From Ruegeria atlantica (GTDB lineage Bacteria; Pseudomonadota; Alphaproteobacteria; Rhodobacterales; Rhodobacteraceae), in assembly GCF_013032005.1 (NCBI RefSeq), contig NZ_WQBE01000009.1, positions 62,001 to 126,000 of the forward strand: a DNA stretch of 64,000 nt, given 5' to 3'. The notes under the pieces are model-generated. The model saw only the letters and a list, made by a program, of their open reading frames with translations. It had not been told where the DNA came from and made no database searches. Every line of letters begins with the position of its first letter. Position 1 is the first letter of the stretch. Positions 17,353-24,914 of the stretch are shown piece by piece. The translations under genes were made by a program, and so were the position numbers.

Positions 17353-18351
17353 TCAGCTTCCGCTCGCTGCGGAAACCGCTGCTACCCAGTCGTCATAGGC
17401 TTCAGCGCCAACCTCGTCGCGATACTGCAGACGGACGCTTTCGGTTTTGTCGGCAAAGGCCTGCCGCTGCTCTGCAGTCAGTTCCAGAACCTCGACACCA
17501 GCAGCACGAATTTGTTCCAGCTGTTCCGCATCTTCGCTTGCGACCAGTTCCGCCTGATAGTCACGTGCGGCGGCCATCGAGTCCCGCACCAGTTGCTGAT
17601 GCTCTGCGGACAGTGAGTCAAAGAACGGTTTGGAGATGACGGGCATATAGACCGCAAAGACATGGCCCGTAGTCGAAAGGTATTTCTGCACCTCGTAGAA
17701 ACGCTGTGAGGTAATGATCGCCAGTGGGTTTTCCTGGCCGTCGATCACGCCTTGCTGGAGAGCAGAATAGACCTCACCAAAGTTCATTGGCGTCGGGTTG
17801 GCCCCGAGCGTTTCGAATGTCGCCACATGCGCCGGAACCTTCATGGTACGTAGCTTGACACCCTCGAGATCTGCGGGGGTTGCAACCGGACGGACATTGT
17901 TGGTCACATTGCGTACACCCAATTCAAGCCAGCCGAGACCGACCAATCCCTGGTTTTCGACCCGTGCAAGCATCCCATCACCAGCATCACCATCAAGAAC
18001 ATCAAAGGCGATGTCCTTGGAGGAATACATGTAGGGCAGTTCAATTACTGCAAAAGCCGGATCCCAGCCCGCGAAGAAAGAGGAAGGAGGAATGGCCATT
18101 TCCAGAACGCCGGTTTGAACACCTTCGATCATCTCGCGATCAGGGCCCATCTGCGACGAAGGGAATATCTGTACGTCGATCTCACCATTCGAGCCAGTTT
18201 CGACCAGTTCTTCAAATTTCAGTAGCGCGCGATGCATATGAAACGCTTCTGCTGCGCCATGCCCAACCTTAATGACTGTTTCAGCGGATGCTGCAAAAGC
18301 AAGTCCGGCTGACATGACGACGCCAAACGCCAATGTTGATTTCTTGAACAA
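17353..18351 (-). CDS. dctP: TRAP transporter substrate-binding protein (DctP family)
   Basis: A 332-residue periplasmic binding protein with a signal peptide ending at AASA near residue 23. The ligand-carboxylate Arg is in LEGVKLRTMKVPAH and the family pattern NFGEVYSALQQGVIDGQENPL follows. The start codon is TTG at 18351, seven bases or so after GGGAGG; no in-frame ATG fits. It heads the leftward operon with dctQ, dctM and the hydroxyacid oxidase, so a hydroxy- or keto-acid ligand is likely. The palindrome at 18388-18405 just upstream should be the operator. Confidence 0.92.
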   Translation of the reverse strand: MFKKSTLAFGVVMSAGLAFAASAETVIKVGHGAAEAFHMHRALLKFEELVETGSNGEIDVQIFPSSQMGPDREMIEGVQTGVLEMAIPPSSFFAGWDPAFAVIELPYMYSSKDIAFDVLDGDAGDGMLARVENQGLVGLGWLELGVRNVTNNVRPVATPADLEGVKLRTMKVPAHVATFETLGANPTPMNFGEVYSALQQGVIDGQENPLAIITSQRFYEVQKYLSTTGHVFAVYMPVISKPFFDSLSAEHQQLVRDSMAAARDYQAELVASEDAEQLEQIRAAGVEVLELTAEQRQAFADKTESVRLQYRDEVGAEAYDDWVAAVSAASGS

Positions 18352-18387
18352 GGTATCCTCCCACGGATTTAGTTATTTTCGATCTAT

Positions 18388-18405
18388 TATCTGAGATATC
18401 AGATA
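18388..18405. promoter_or_regulatory. Probable GntR operator between dctP and the second GntR gene
   Basis: TATCTGAGATATCAGATA has perfect 7-base arms around GATA. It lies 37 bases before the dctP start codon and 64 bases before the divergent GntR start. Its core is the same as at 2682-2699 and 3501-3542, so either GntR paralogue might bind it. Confidence 0.65.
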
Positions 18406-18468
18406 TAATATAGAAATCAAGCTTACATGTGCTATTGTGTTGGAGAGACGAAATAGGACGAAGTGAAA

Positions 18469-19140
18469 ATGACTGAGATTTTGCAGATTAAGCGCCCGGA
18501 TTCGTTGAGTAAAACTGCTGAAGAGCATATACGAAAAAGCATTATCAATGGCACGTTTCAATTGGGTGAATCGTTGCCGGAAGTGAAGCTGTCAAATGCC
18601 ATGGGCATCAGTAAAACTCCGATTCGCGAAGCGCTATCGGCATTGAATCTTCAGGGGCTCGTTCAGATCTTTCCTCATCGAGGAGCGTTTGTATTCTCTC
18701 TTTCTCAAGAGGACGTGGTGCAGCTTTGCCAGTATCGGCTCATCCTAGAATCTGCAGCTTTGGAGCAGGCGCTTGAAAAGAACCCGTCGGTTCTGATCAA
18801 TGAGCTGGCTACAATTGTTTCTAAGATGTCAGAAGCGCAGGAAGCGGATGAATTCGAGCAGTACTTGGAACTTGACGCCGAGTTTCACGACGCGTTTTTC
18901 AGGTCCTGCGGAAACAGTTACCTGCGGGATGGATATCAAAAAGTCAGTGATATCGTCCAAACTATGCGGACACATTTGTCCAAGCGTTCCAATCGAACGA
19001 AGAAATCTTACAAGGAACATCAAGCGATCACATCGCTATTGGACGAGGGTAAAGTAAAAGCAGCAACGAACACCCTCAAACGTCAAATCACTCGCGGTGA
19101 GCGTTCTTATTCCGATTTGGTTGGTGTCAATCAAACATAG
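18469..19140 (+). CDS. FCD-domain GntR family transcriptional regulator
   Basis: A 223-residue paralogue of the regulator at 2790-3461. The winged helix carries LPEVKLSNAMGISKTPIREALSALNLQGLV. The FCD domain has Asp/His in LDAEFHDAFFRSCGN and His in KEHQAITSLL, but the third His position reads LKRQITRGE, with Gln instead of His, so its metal site may be altered. ATG at 18469 is used; GTG at 18463 is possible, closer to AGGA. Divergent from the TRAP operon it presumably controls. Confidence 0.87.
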   Translation: MTEILQIKRPDSLSKTAEEHIRKSIINGTFQLGESLPEVKLSNAMGISKTPIREALSALNLQGLVQIFPHRGAFVFSLSQEDVVQLCQYRLILESAALEQALEKNPSVLINELATIVSKMSEAQEADEFEQYLELDAEFHDAFFRSCGNSYLRDGYQKVSDIVQTMRTHLSKRSNRTKKSYKEHQAITSLLDEGKVKAATNTLKRQITRGERSYSDLVGVNQT

Positions 19141-19200
19141 GAGGCTCAGTTACAGAAGTAGCACTGAAGACTAGTGGCAGCATTATGACCATTCTGATTT

Positions 19201-19550
19201 GATGGAAAGCCTTTGAGTCGCAAATGGCAAAGTTTGGGCGCTTCAGAAAACCAAGTTTTCATAAAATCAATTACTTAGATGTCGCCGAATGGCAAAACTA
19301 TGTGTCGCCCGACATTCCTTGTAAGGCGACACATAGTTCTGCCACCAGCGACAGAACCTTGCCATTTTCGCCTCACTTCCTTCATCCAGCACCTAGACCG
19401 ATTTCAATGATCCTGATTTCCCTTTTTGGGAAAATCAGGGCTGATTTGCAGATCAGACGCCGAAGGCGCCTGTTCCTGCTGATCTGCCACGTGGCGAATG
19501 CGGATGGGGGCGAGGCAATGCTATTCGACAATAGTGGTGCGGCCCGCAAC
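19201..19550 (+). repeat. Dispersed intergenic repeat, copy A
   Basis: This 350-base segment shares blocks with 34998-35421: a first block around CTTTGAGTCGCAAATGGCAA, a second around GATGTCGCCGAATGGCAAAA, and a long end block from the GCTGATTTGCAGATCAG hairpin to GGTGCGGCCCGC. It holds several hairpins, including CAGACGCC-GAA-GGCGCCTG near 19454. The 200-codon open frame across it (19224-19826) follows the repeat and shows no protein-like features. It may be a decayed mobile element or a structured intergenic element. Confidence 0.7.
19290..19344. repeat. 20-base inverted repeat inside repeat copy A
   Basis: Arms 19290-19309 and 19325-19344 pair over 20 bases with one mismatch, with a 15-base loop. 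The inner 14 bases, AACTATGTGTCGCC and its complement, are perfect. Copy B has only the left arm (near 35091-35106), so this hairpin is specific to copy A. Confidence 0.75.
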
Positions 19551-19964
19551 CTAGTTTCGTGTCACTGCGTATCTTGGTTGGTCATTTTTTCTTTGTCTTC
19601 GACAGAAACAACCGTTTTCATGTTACTTCTGAGGGTGGATATTGGCGCAGTTGCAGCGAATTTACACTTTGTCCGCGAAGCAGCCTTTGGTACTCGTTCC
19701 ATTGAATGGCCACTACTCAATCAGAGATCGCTTCACATAAAACCGCTTCAAGGATGTTCGCGGTTTGTTATGGTGGTGCAAAGCAACCCTTGGTTGCGGA
19801 AGCTTAGCGTTCTCATCCTTGTTTAAACGGCTGCCTGATGAAGCGGGTTCGGATGTTGAATCATAAACTTACGGAATTCGTCTGGTAAGCACAGTAATTA
19901 AACTTGCCTTTCAGGTCCCGTGCCGCTGATTCAGGTGATGGAGATAGGCGGCAACAACAGCGAG
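19551..19964. other. Intergenic stretch without recognised gene
   Basis: Between repeat copy A and the stop of the GntR gene at 19965. No plausible coding frame, RNA gene or strong terminator was seen; the open frame entering from 19224 is low in protein-like features. Confidence 0.5.
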
Positions 19965-20618
19965 CTACATAGCCTCCAGCGTATGTGAAAGACCGTTTCG
20001 GATGTGATCTACCAACAGCTTCTTAGCGGTGCCCGCGTCTCTGGCCAATGCGGCATCGAACATGCCCTTATGCTCCTTGACGGCCTCTTCGCCGCGATAG
20101 GTCAGCACGAGCATCTGATACCGCAAATACTTGTCGTAGATGATCGAGTGCAGAGACAGAAGGTTCTTGGAGTTGCAGGCCGCGATCATCGCTTGGTGAA
20201 ACTCCCAATCATATCGTTTCCAGGTTTCTTTCTCGGACTCGTCGCCCTTGAGAAGCTGCTGTTCCATCAGGTGCAGTTTGTGGTGCGCGGCAACGAGGTT
20301 GCCTTCCCAGTCCGTGTCGCCATTCGCAATGGACAACTCCAACGCGTGGCATTCCAGCAGGACACGCAACTCTGATATCTCGGTCAGGTCTTCGCGAGAG
20401 ACCGGCGTAACCAGGAACCCCCGTTGTTCCGGGGCTTCGACAAACCCGTCGCTGGCAAGTCTGTTCAGGGTTTCACGAAGTGTCGAAAGGCTTGCCGAAT
20501 ACCGGTCTTTTAAGGCGTCCAGTTTCAGTTTGGAGCCAGGCTGCAACTCTCCAAAGATAATATCCCGCTTTATGCGCTGATAGGTGCTTGCACCTATCGT
20601 AGACGGCTGTTTCGCCAT
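19965..20618 (-). CDS. FCD-domain GntR family transcriptional regulator
   Basis: A 217-residue regulator, more distant from the other two GntR proteins. The winged helix reads LDALKDRYSASLSTLRETLNRLASDGFV, with a basic QRGFLVTPVSREDL wing and linker. The FCD domain has Asp/His in RYDWEFHQAMIAACN, His in KEHKGMFDAAL and His in VDHIRNGLSH. The start is taken at ATG 20618; a GTG at 20627 is in frame. It is divergent from the second catabolic operon. The palindromes at 20689-20718, 21907-21923 and 30751-30767 are its probable sites. Confidence 0.87.
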   Translation of the reverse strand: MAKQPSTIGASTYQRIKRDIIFGELQPGSKLKLDALKDRYSASLSTLRETLNRLASDGFVEAPEQRGFLVTPVSREDLTEISELRVLLECHALELSIANGDTDWEGNLVAAHHKLHLMEQQLLKGDESEKETWKRYDWEFHQAMIAACNSKNLLSLHSIIYDKYLRYQMLVLTYRGEEAVKEHKGMFDAALARDAGTAKKLLVDHIRNGLSHTLEAM

Positions 20619-20688
20619 GCGTTTCACCCGATATTTTTAGATTCCTCCTTCAAATACCACTTTACAGAGTTATCAGCAATCCAATGTG

Positions 20689-20718
20689 ATGTATGGTAGA
20701 AATAAAAATATCATACAT
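20689..20718. promoter_or_regulatory. Inverted repeat upstream of the third GntR gene
   Basis: ATGTATGGTA (20689-20698) and TATCATACAT (20709-20718) pair with one mismatch across a 10-base spacer. The right part overlaps AAAATATC-A (20705-20713), which is one half of the 8-1-8 palindromes at 21907 and 30751. It lies in the divergent promoter region and is probably an autoregulatory operator. Confidence 0.55.
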
Positions 20719-20825
20719 TATTGTGGAATCGCAAAAACCCCAATACGGTCGAGTTCAAGTTGGGCAAAGCAGCTCAGTCATAAACATTGGTTTCGGAGTT
20801 TCCGAACCCTCTGGAAGGAAGCAAA

Positions 20826-21917
20826 GTGTCAATGAACTTTCGCATTGCCATTGTCGGCATTGGCCTTGTTGGACGCCGCCACGCAGACGCGATCCGCGCG
20901 TTGCGTCATGTCGATCTTGTTGCGGTTGTTGATCCCAGTGACGAAGGGCGCACCTACGCTGCGGAGCATGGCGTTGCGTGTTACGAGACCCTCGAGGATA
21001 TGTTTGCAAATCAGACGCCGGACGGAGCTGTGCTCGCGACGCCCACGACGCTTCATGTCGAACAAGGGCTCACATGTGTTCGGCATGGTTGTCCCGTACT
21101 CGTCGAAAAACCGATCGCCGTGGAAGCCTCCGCTGCACTGGAGCTTGTCCAAGAAGCGGAGAAGACTAATGTGCCACTGATGGTCGGACATCATCGTCGG
21201 CACAATCCTCTGATCAAGTCAGCGAAGGAAGCCATTGTCGACGGGAAGATTGGAAATGTGCGCGCTGTCCATGCGAATTGCTGGTTTTACAAGCCCGATG
21301 AATATTTTGACGCCGCACCCTGGCGTAAGGAACCCGGTGCGGGGCCCATCTCGGTCAATCTTGTCCATGATGTCGATCTTCTGCGGTACCTGGCCGGAGA
21401 GGTCGTGACCGTACAGGCGCAGTCGGCTACCTCGCAACGCGGCTATGACAACGAAGATGTCGCCGGAGCGCTATTGACGTTTGAAAGCGGAGCGATTGGG
21501 ACCATTAGCGTATCCGACAGCATTGTTGCTCCGTGGAGCTGGGAGATGACGTCTCAGGAATATCCAATCTATCCGTCGACCACTGAGAGTAGCTACATGA
21601 TCGGTGGCTCTCATGGGTCGTTGTCTGTCCCCGATCTAAGACTGTGGACCTACCAGGGTGAGGAAAGGGATTGGTGGACGCCAATCTCATCCACCGCGCT
21701 GAAGAAGGGTGCGTCTGACCCTCTGGTCAATCAGCTTAGGCACTTTGTTGGAGTAGCTCGGCACGAAGCAGAGCCGATTGTGTCTGGTTGGGAAGGTTTC
21801 AGGACGCTTCAAGTTATTGAAGCTATTCAGAATTCTTGCAGGACTGGCGAGACTGTCAGGATAAGAAACCTTCAGGAAATGCAACAACAGAAATTGCAGG
21901 TAATGAAAAATATCTGA
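20826..21917 (+). CDS. Gfo/Idh/MocA family oxidoreductase
   Basis: An NAD(P)-dependent sugar or cyclitol dehydrogenase, 363 residues. The Rossmann motif is IAIVGIGLVGRRHADAI and the cofactor/catalytic Lys is in VLVEKPIAVEAS; the NLVHDVDLLRYLAGE segment holds the acid/base His of the family. The GTG at 20826, seven bases after GGAAGG, is preferred; ATG at 20832 is an alternative. It is the first gene of an operon with a TRAP transporter and two further Gfo/Idh/MocA genes. An operator-like palindrome overlaps its last codons. Confidence 0.87.
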   Translation: MSMNFRIAIVGIGLVGRRHADAIRALRHVDLVAVVDPSDEGRTYAAEHGVACYETLEDMFANQTPDGAVLATPTTLHVEQGLTCVRHGCPVLVEKPIAVEASAALELVQEAEKTNVPLMVGHHRRHNPLIKSAKEAIVDGKIGNVRAVHANCWFYKPDEYFDAAPWRKEPGAGPISVNLVHDVDLLRYLAGEVVTVQAQSATSQRGYDNEDVAGALLTFESGAIGTISVSDSIVAPWSWEMTSQEYPIYPSTTESSYMIGGSHGSLSVPDLRLWTYQGEERDWWTPISSTALKKGASDPLVNQLRHFVGVARHEAEPIVSGWEGFRTLQVIEAIQNSCRTGETVRIRNLQEMQQQKLQVMKNI

Positions 21918-21923
21918 TATTTT
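21907..21923. promoter_or_regulatory. 8-1-8 palindrome, probable GntR operator before TRAP operon
   Basis: AAAATATC-T-GATATTTT is a perfect 17-base palindrome spanning the end of the preceding gene, 83 bases upstream of the TRAP binding-protein start. The same 17-mer, with A at the centre, occurs at 30751-30767 before the isomerase operon. Confidence 0.7.
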
Positions 21924-22005
21924 GCAAAAAATCTTGCAAAAAGTCCAAAATAGGTCAAAACTCAGAATCGGAAAAATGCATCATGATGTCTCAGGGAGGA
22001 GCAAA

Positions 22006-23016
22006 GTGATTACCAAACTTACCCGCCGGGCTGCTGTGTCAGCCCTGGTTGCAACCGGTGTTCTGTTTAGCGCAACAAGTGGTGCGCTGGCGGAAGACAA
22101 AGTGCAACTTCGCCTCGCAACATCAGGATCGGAGACCGACCAACGCTCGGTCGCTATGGCAGAAGTTTTCGCGCCAATGGTCGCCGATTTCGCAAGTTAT
22201 GAGCCCAGCTATAATGGTACCATCTTCGCTCAGGGCACTGAGTTGGATGCTATCAGTCGCGGTAACCTGGAAATGTCGATCACTTCGGCGCAGGAACTGG
22301 CCCAGTTCTTCCCCGAGTTTTCGATCTTTACCGCAGGCTATGTCCACCAGGACGCCGCGCATCAGGTGGCTGTCTTCAACGATCCCTTGATGGATGCCTT
22401 CAAGCAGAAGGCCGAAGAAGAACTGGGCGTTAAACTGCTGTCGGTCATGTATCTGGGCCGTCGTCAGGTGAACCTGCGTCAACCCAAGGATGAGTTGACG
22501 GTCACAACTCCGGCCGATCTGGACGGCGTGAACCTGCGGATGCCGGGCACCGATGCGTGGCAGTTCCTTGGCAAAGCGCTGGGTGCCGCACCGACACCAA
22601 TGGCCTTCTCCGAGGTTTATACCGCGCTGTCGACCGGTGCCGTTGATGGTCAGGACAACCCATTGCCGACTGTGGTTGATGCCAAGTTCTACGAAGTGAC
22701 CAATCAGATCGTCCTGACATCGCATCTGGTCGACCTGAATTATATCGCCATCGGCAAAGAGGTTTGGGACGGGCTGACACCGGAACAGCAAGCAAAGGTT
22801 CAGGAGGCTGCAGACGCAGCGGCTGAAGCTGGTCGCCAGAAGCAGCTTCAGAAAGAAGAGGACCTTGTCAGCTTCCTGAAAGAGCAGGGCATGGAGGTCT
22901 ATGAACCCGACCTCGCGGCGTTCCGCGATCAGGTACAGACCATGTATCTGGAAAGCGAGTTCGCCGGATCATGGCCGGACGGTGTTCTGGAGCAGATCAA
23001 CGCTCTGGGCAACTAA
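22006..23016 (+). CDS. TRAP transporter substrate-binding protein
   Basis: A 336-residue periplasmic DctP-family protein with a signal peptide (TRRAAVSALVATG to SGALAED). The ligand Arg is in DLDGVNLRMPGTDAW and the family motif is AFSEVYTALSTGAVDGQDNPL. The start is GTG at 22006 after GGGAGG; an upstream ATG in the same frame at 21922 lacks a ribosome site and would bury the signal peptide. It works with the permeases at 23047 and 23619. Its ligand is presumably the carboxylate degraded by the following enzymes. Confidence 0.92.
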   Translation: MITKLTRRAAVSALVATGVLFSATSGALAEDKVQLRLATSGSETDQRSVAMAEVFAPMVADFASYEPSYNGTIFAQGTELDAISRGNLEMSITSAQELAQFFPEFSIFTAGYVHQDAAHQVAVFNDPLMDAFKQKAEEELGVKLLSVMYLGRRQVNLRQPKDELTVTTPADLDGVNLRMPGTDAWQFLGKALGAAPTPMAFSEVYTALSTGAVDGQDNPLPTVVDAKFYEVTNQIVLTSHLVDLNYIAIGKEVWDGLTPEQQAKVQEAADAAAEAGRQKQLQKEEDLVSFLKEQGMEVYEPDLAAFRDQVQTMYLESEFAGSWPDGVLEQINALGN

Positions 23017-23046
23017 GTTCATCTACACAAGGGAGGGAGAACCACA

Positions 23047-23622
23047 ATGAAAGGCTTCATAAAGGGGTTCTCCCGATTGACCGAAGCGATTGCCGGCGGG
23101 ATGCTGGCGGCAATCTTCCTGATCTTCCTTCTGCAAATTCTATTGCGCTATTTCTTCACCCCTGCCGGATGGACGCTAGAACTGATCGGCATCCTCTGGG
23201 TCTGGGTGATCTTTTTCAGCTGCGCTTTCATCGTGCGCGAGCGGGATCACGTAAAGTTCGACATCATCTACCTTTCGGTACCGATGCGGGTGCGCCAGGT
23301 ATTTGCGATGCTGGCGGCCGCGGCAATCGTGGTCGGGATGCTCTATAGTTTCCTACCGACTTGGGACTACATCGACTGGATGAAAATCCGCAAAACCGCG
23401 ACGGTACGTAATCCCTTTTCGGGTGAGAAGATACCGCTGCGCACCGTGTTCTCGATCTATGCCGTGTTCATGCTGGTCGTAGCCGCGCGGTATGCATGGC
23501 TGTTTTTTGACATCATGCGCAACGGCCCACCAAAAACCGAACTTGAAATGGTCGTGGGATACAACGTGGTCGACGAACATCCCCGTGTTGATGTGGAAGA
23601 CGACGAGGACGCAAGCAAATGA
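23047..23622 (+). CDS. TRAP transporter small permease
   Basis: A 191-residue DctQ-family membrane protein with four hydrophobic segments and GWTLELIGILWVWVIFFSCAFIVRERDHVKF. It is longer than the DctQ at 16790 because of an extra acidic C-terminal tail (VDVEDDEDASK). It overlaps the large permease gene by 4 bases. Confidence 0.9.
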   Translation: MKGFIKGFSRLTEAIAGGMLAAIFLIFLLQILLRYFFTPAGWTLELIGILWVWVIFFSCAFIVRERDHVKFDIIYLSVPMRVRQVFAMLAAAAIVVGMLYSFLPTWDYIDWMKIRKTATVRNPFSGEKIPLRTVFSIYAVFMLVVAARYAWLFFDIMRNGPPKTELEMVVGYNVVDEHPRVDVEDDEDASK

Positions 23623-24914
23623 GTTTCGAACTTCTTTCCTGCCTGCTCACACTCTTTGTTCTGGCAGGCATCGGGACCCCTATTGGCTACTCCATCCTTT
23701 TGGCGTCACTGATGTATCTGGGTGTTGCTGGTCTGGACGTCGCACTGGCGGGTGAGAAAATTCTGCAAGGCTTCTATAAAAGTACGATCCTGCTTGCCGT
23801 GCCTTTGTTCATCGTCGCCGCGAATATCATGAATGCTGGGTCGATCACCGATCGCCTGCTTAACTTTTGCGTCGCGGCGGTCGGGCGTTTCAAGGGCGGC
23901 CTCGGGCATGTCAACGTTGTGGCGTCTCTGATCTTTTCCGGCATGTCCGGCTCAGCCGTCGCGGATGCTGCAGGGATCGGCAAGATAATCATTGAAATGA
24001 TGACCAAGGATGGCCGCTACAGCCGAGGCTATGCTGCTGCAATTACTGCGGCATCGGCAACAATCGGCCCGATCATTCCGCCTTCGATCCCAATGGTTCT
24101 GTATGCGCTGGTCTCAAAGGCGTCTATCGGGTCGCTGTTCCTTGCGGGCATTCTGCCGGGCCTGATTATGGGCATAGTCCTGATGGCGATGAACTACTAT
24201 CTGGCCGGAAAGCGGAATTTTGCGTTGGAAGAACCTGTTCCGCTGCGCGAGTTGCCGGCTAAAACCGCCAACGCGTTCCCGGCACTGCTGATGCCTGCAA
24301 TTCTGCTGTACGGCATATATGGCGGCGTCACTACTCCGACAGAGGCCGCCGCAGTTGCTGCATTCTACGCCCTGCTTCTGGCAGCGTTGTTCTACCGCGC
24401 ACTGACCTTCCGTGGCCTTTATCAAGTGTTCGTCGACAGCGCACGCTCTTCCGCCGCCGTCGGGGTGGTCATTGGTGGCGCGTTCATTCTGAACTTCATC
24501 GTCATTCAGGAACAGATTCCACAGTCGATCTCGGCACTGCTGGAGGGTTCAGATGTTAGTCCGATTGTTTTCCTGATCCTAGTTAACCTGCTTATCCTCG
24601 CGCTGGGTTGCGTGTTGGACGCGACAACGATCATTCTTGTGATCGTGCCCCTGTTCATTCCAACCTGCGAAGCGCTTGGGATTGATCTGGTGCATTTCGG
24701 AGTGCTGGTCGTCGTGAACTCGATGATCGGTCTGATCACGCCGCCCTATGGCATTCTACTGTTTGTGATCAACGCCGTGACAGACATTCCTCTGCGCGAA
24801 ATCATCTCGGAAATCTGGGCCTTCCTCGCGGTTCTCATCTTCGCCTTGGTGATCATGATGCTGATGCCTGATCTGGTCCTGTGGTTGCCGCGTATGTTTG
24901 GATATCAGGGATAA
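23619..24914 (+). CDS. TRAP transporter large permease
   Basis: A 431-residue DctM-family membrane protein. Typical stretches are SGMSGSAVADAAGIGKIIIEMM, AASATIGPIIPPSIPMVLY, GVTTPTEAAAVAAFYAL and GLITPPYGILLFVINA. Its stop codon TAATG overlaps the start of the next gene, so the fusion enzyme at 24914 is translated together with the transporter. Confidence 0.93.
   Translation: MSFELLSCLLTLFVLAGIGTPIGYSILLASLMYLGVAGLDVALAGEKILQGFYKSTILLAVPLFIVAANIMNAGSITDRLLNFCVAAVGRFKGGLGHVNVVASLIFSGMSGSAVADAAGIGKIIIEMMTKDGRYSRGYAAAITAASATIGPIIPPSIPMVLYALVSKASIGSLFLAGILPGLIMGIVLMAMNYYLAGKRNFALEEPVPLRELPAKTANAFPALLMPAILLYGIYGGVTTPTEAAAVAAFYALLLAALFYRALTFRGLYQVFVDSARSSAAVGVVIGGAFILNFIVIQEQIPQSISALLEGSDVSPIVFLILVNLLILALGCVLDATTIILVIVPLFIPTCEALGIDLVHFGVLVVVNSMIGLITPPYGILLFVINAVTDIPLREIISEIWAFLAVLIFALVIMMLMPDLVLWLPRMFGYQG

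Noticed and set aside
19224-19826. A 200-codon plus-strand frame after the second GntR gene
   Set aside because: It lies over the dispersed repeat and its hairpins, has no ribosome site and shows no protein-like pattern.
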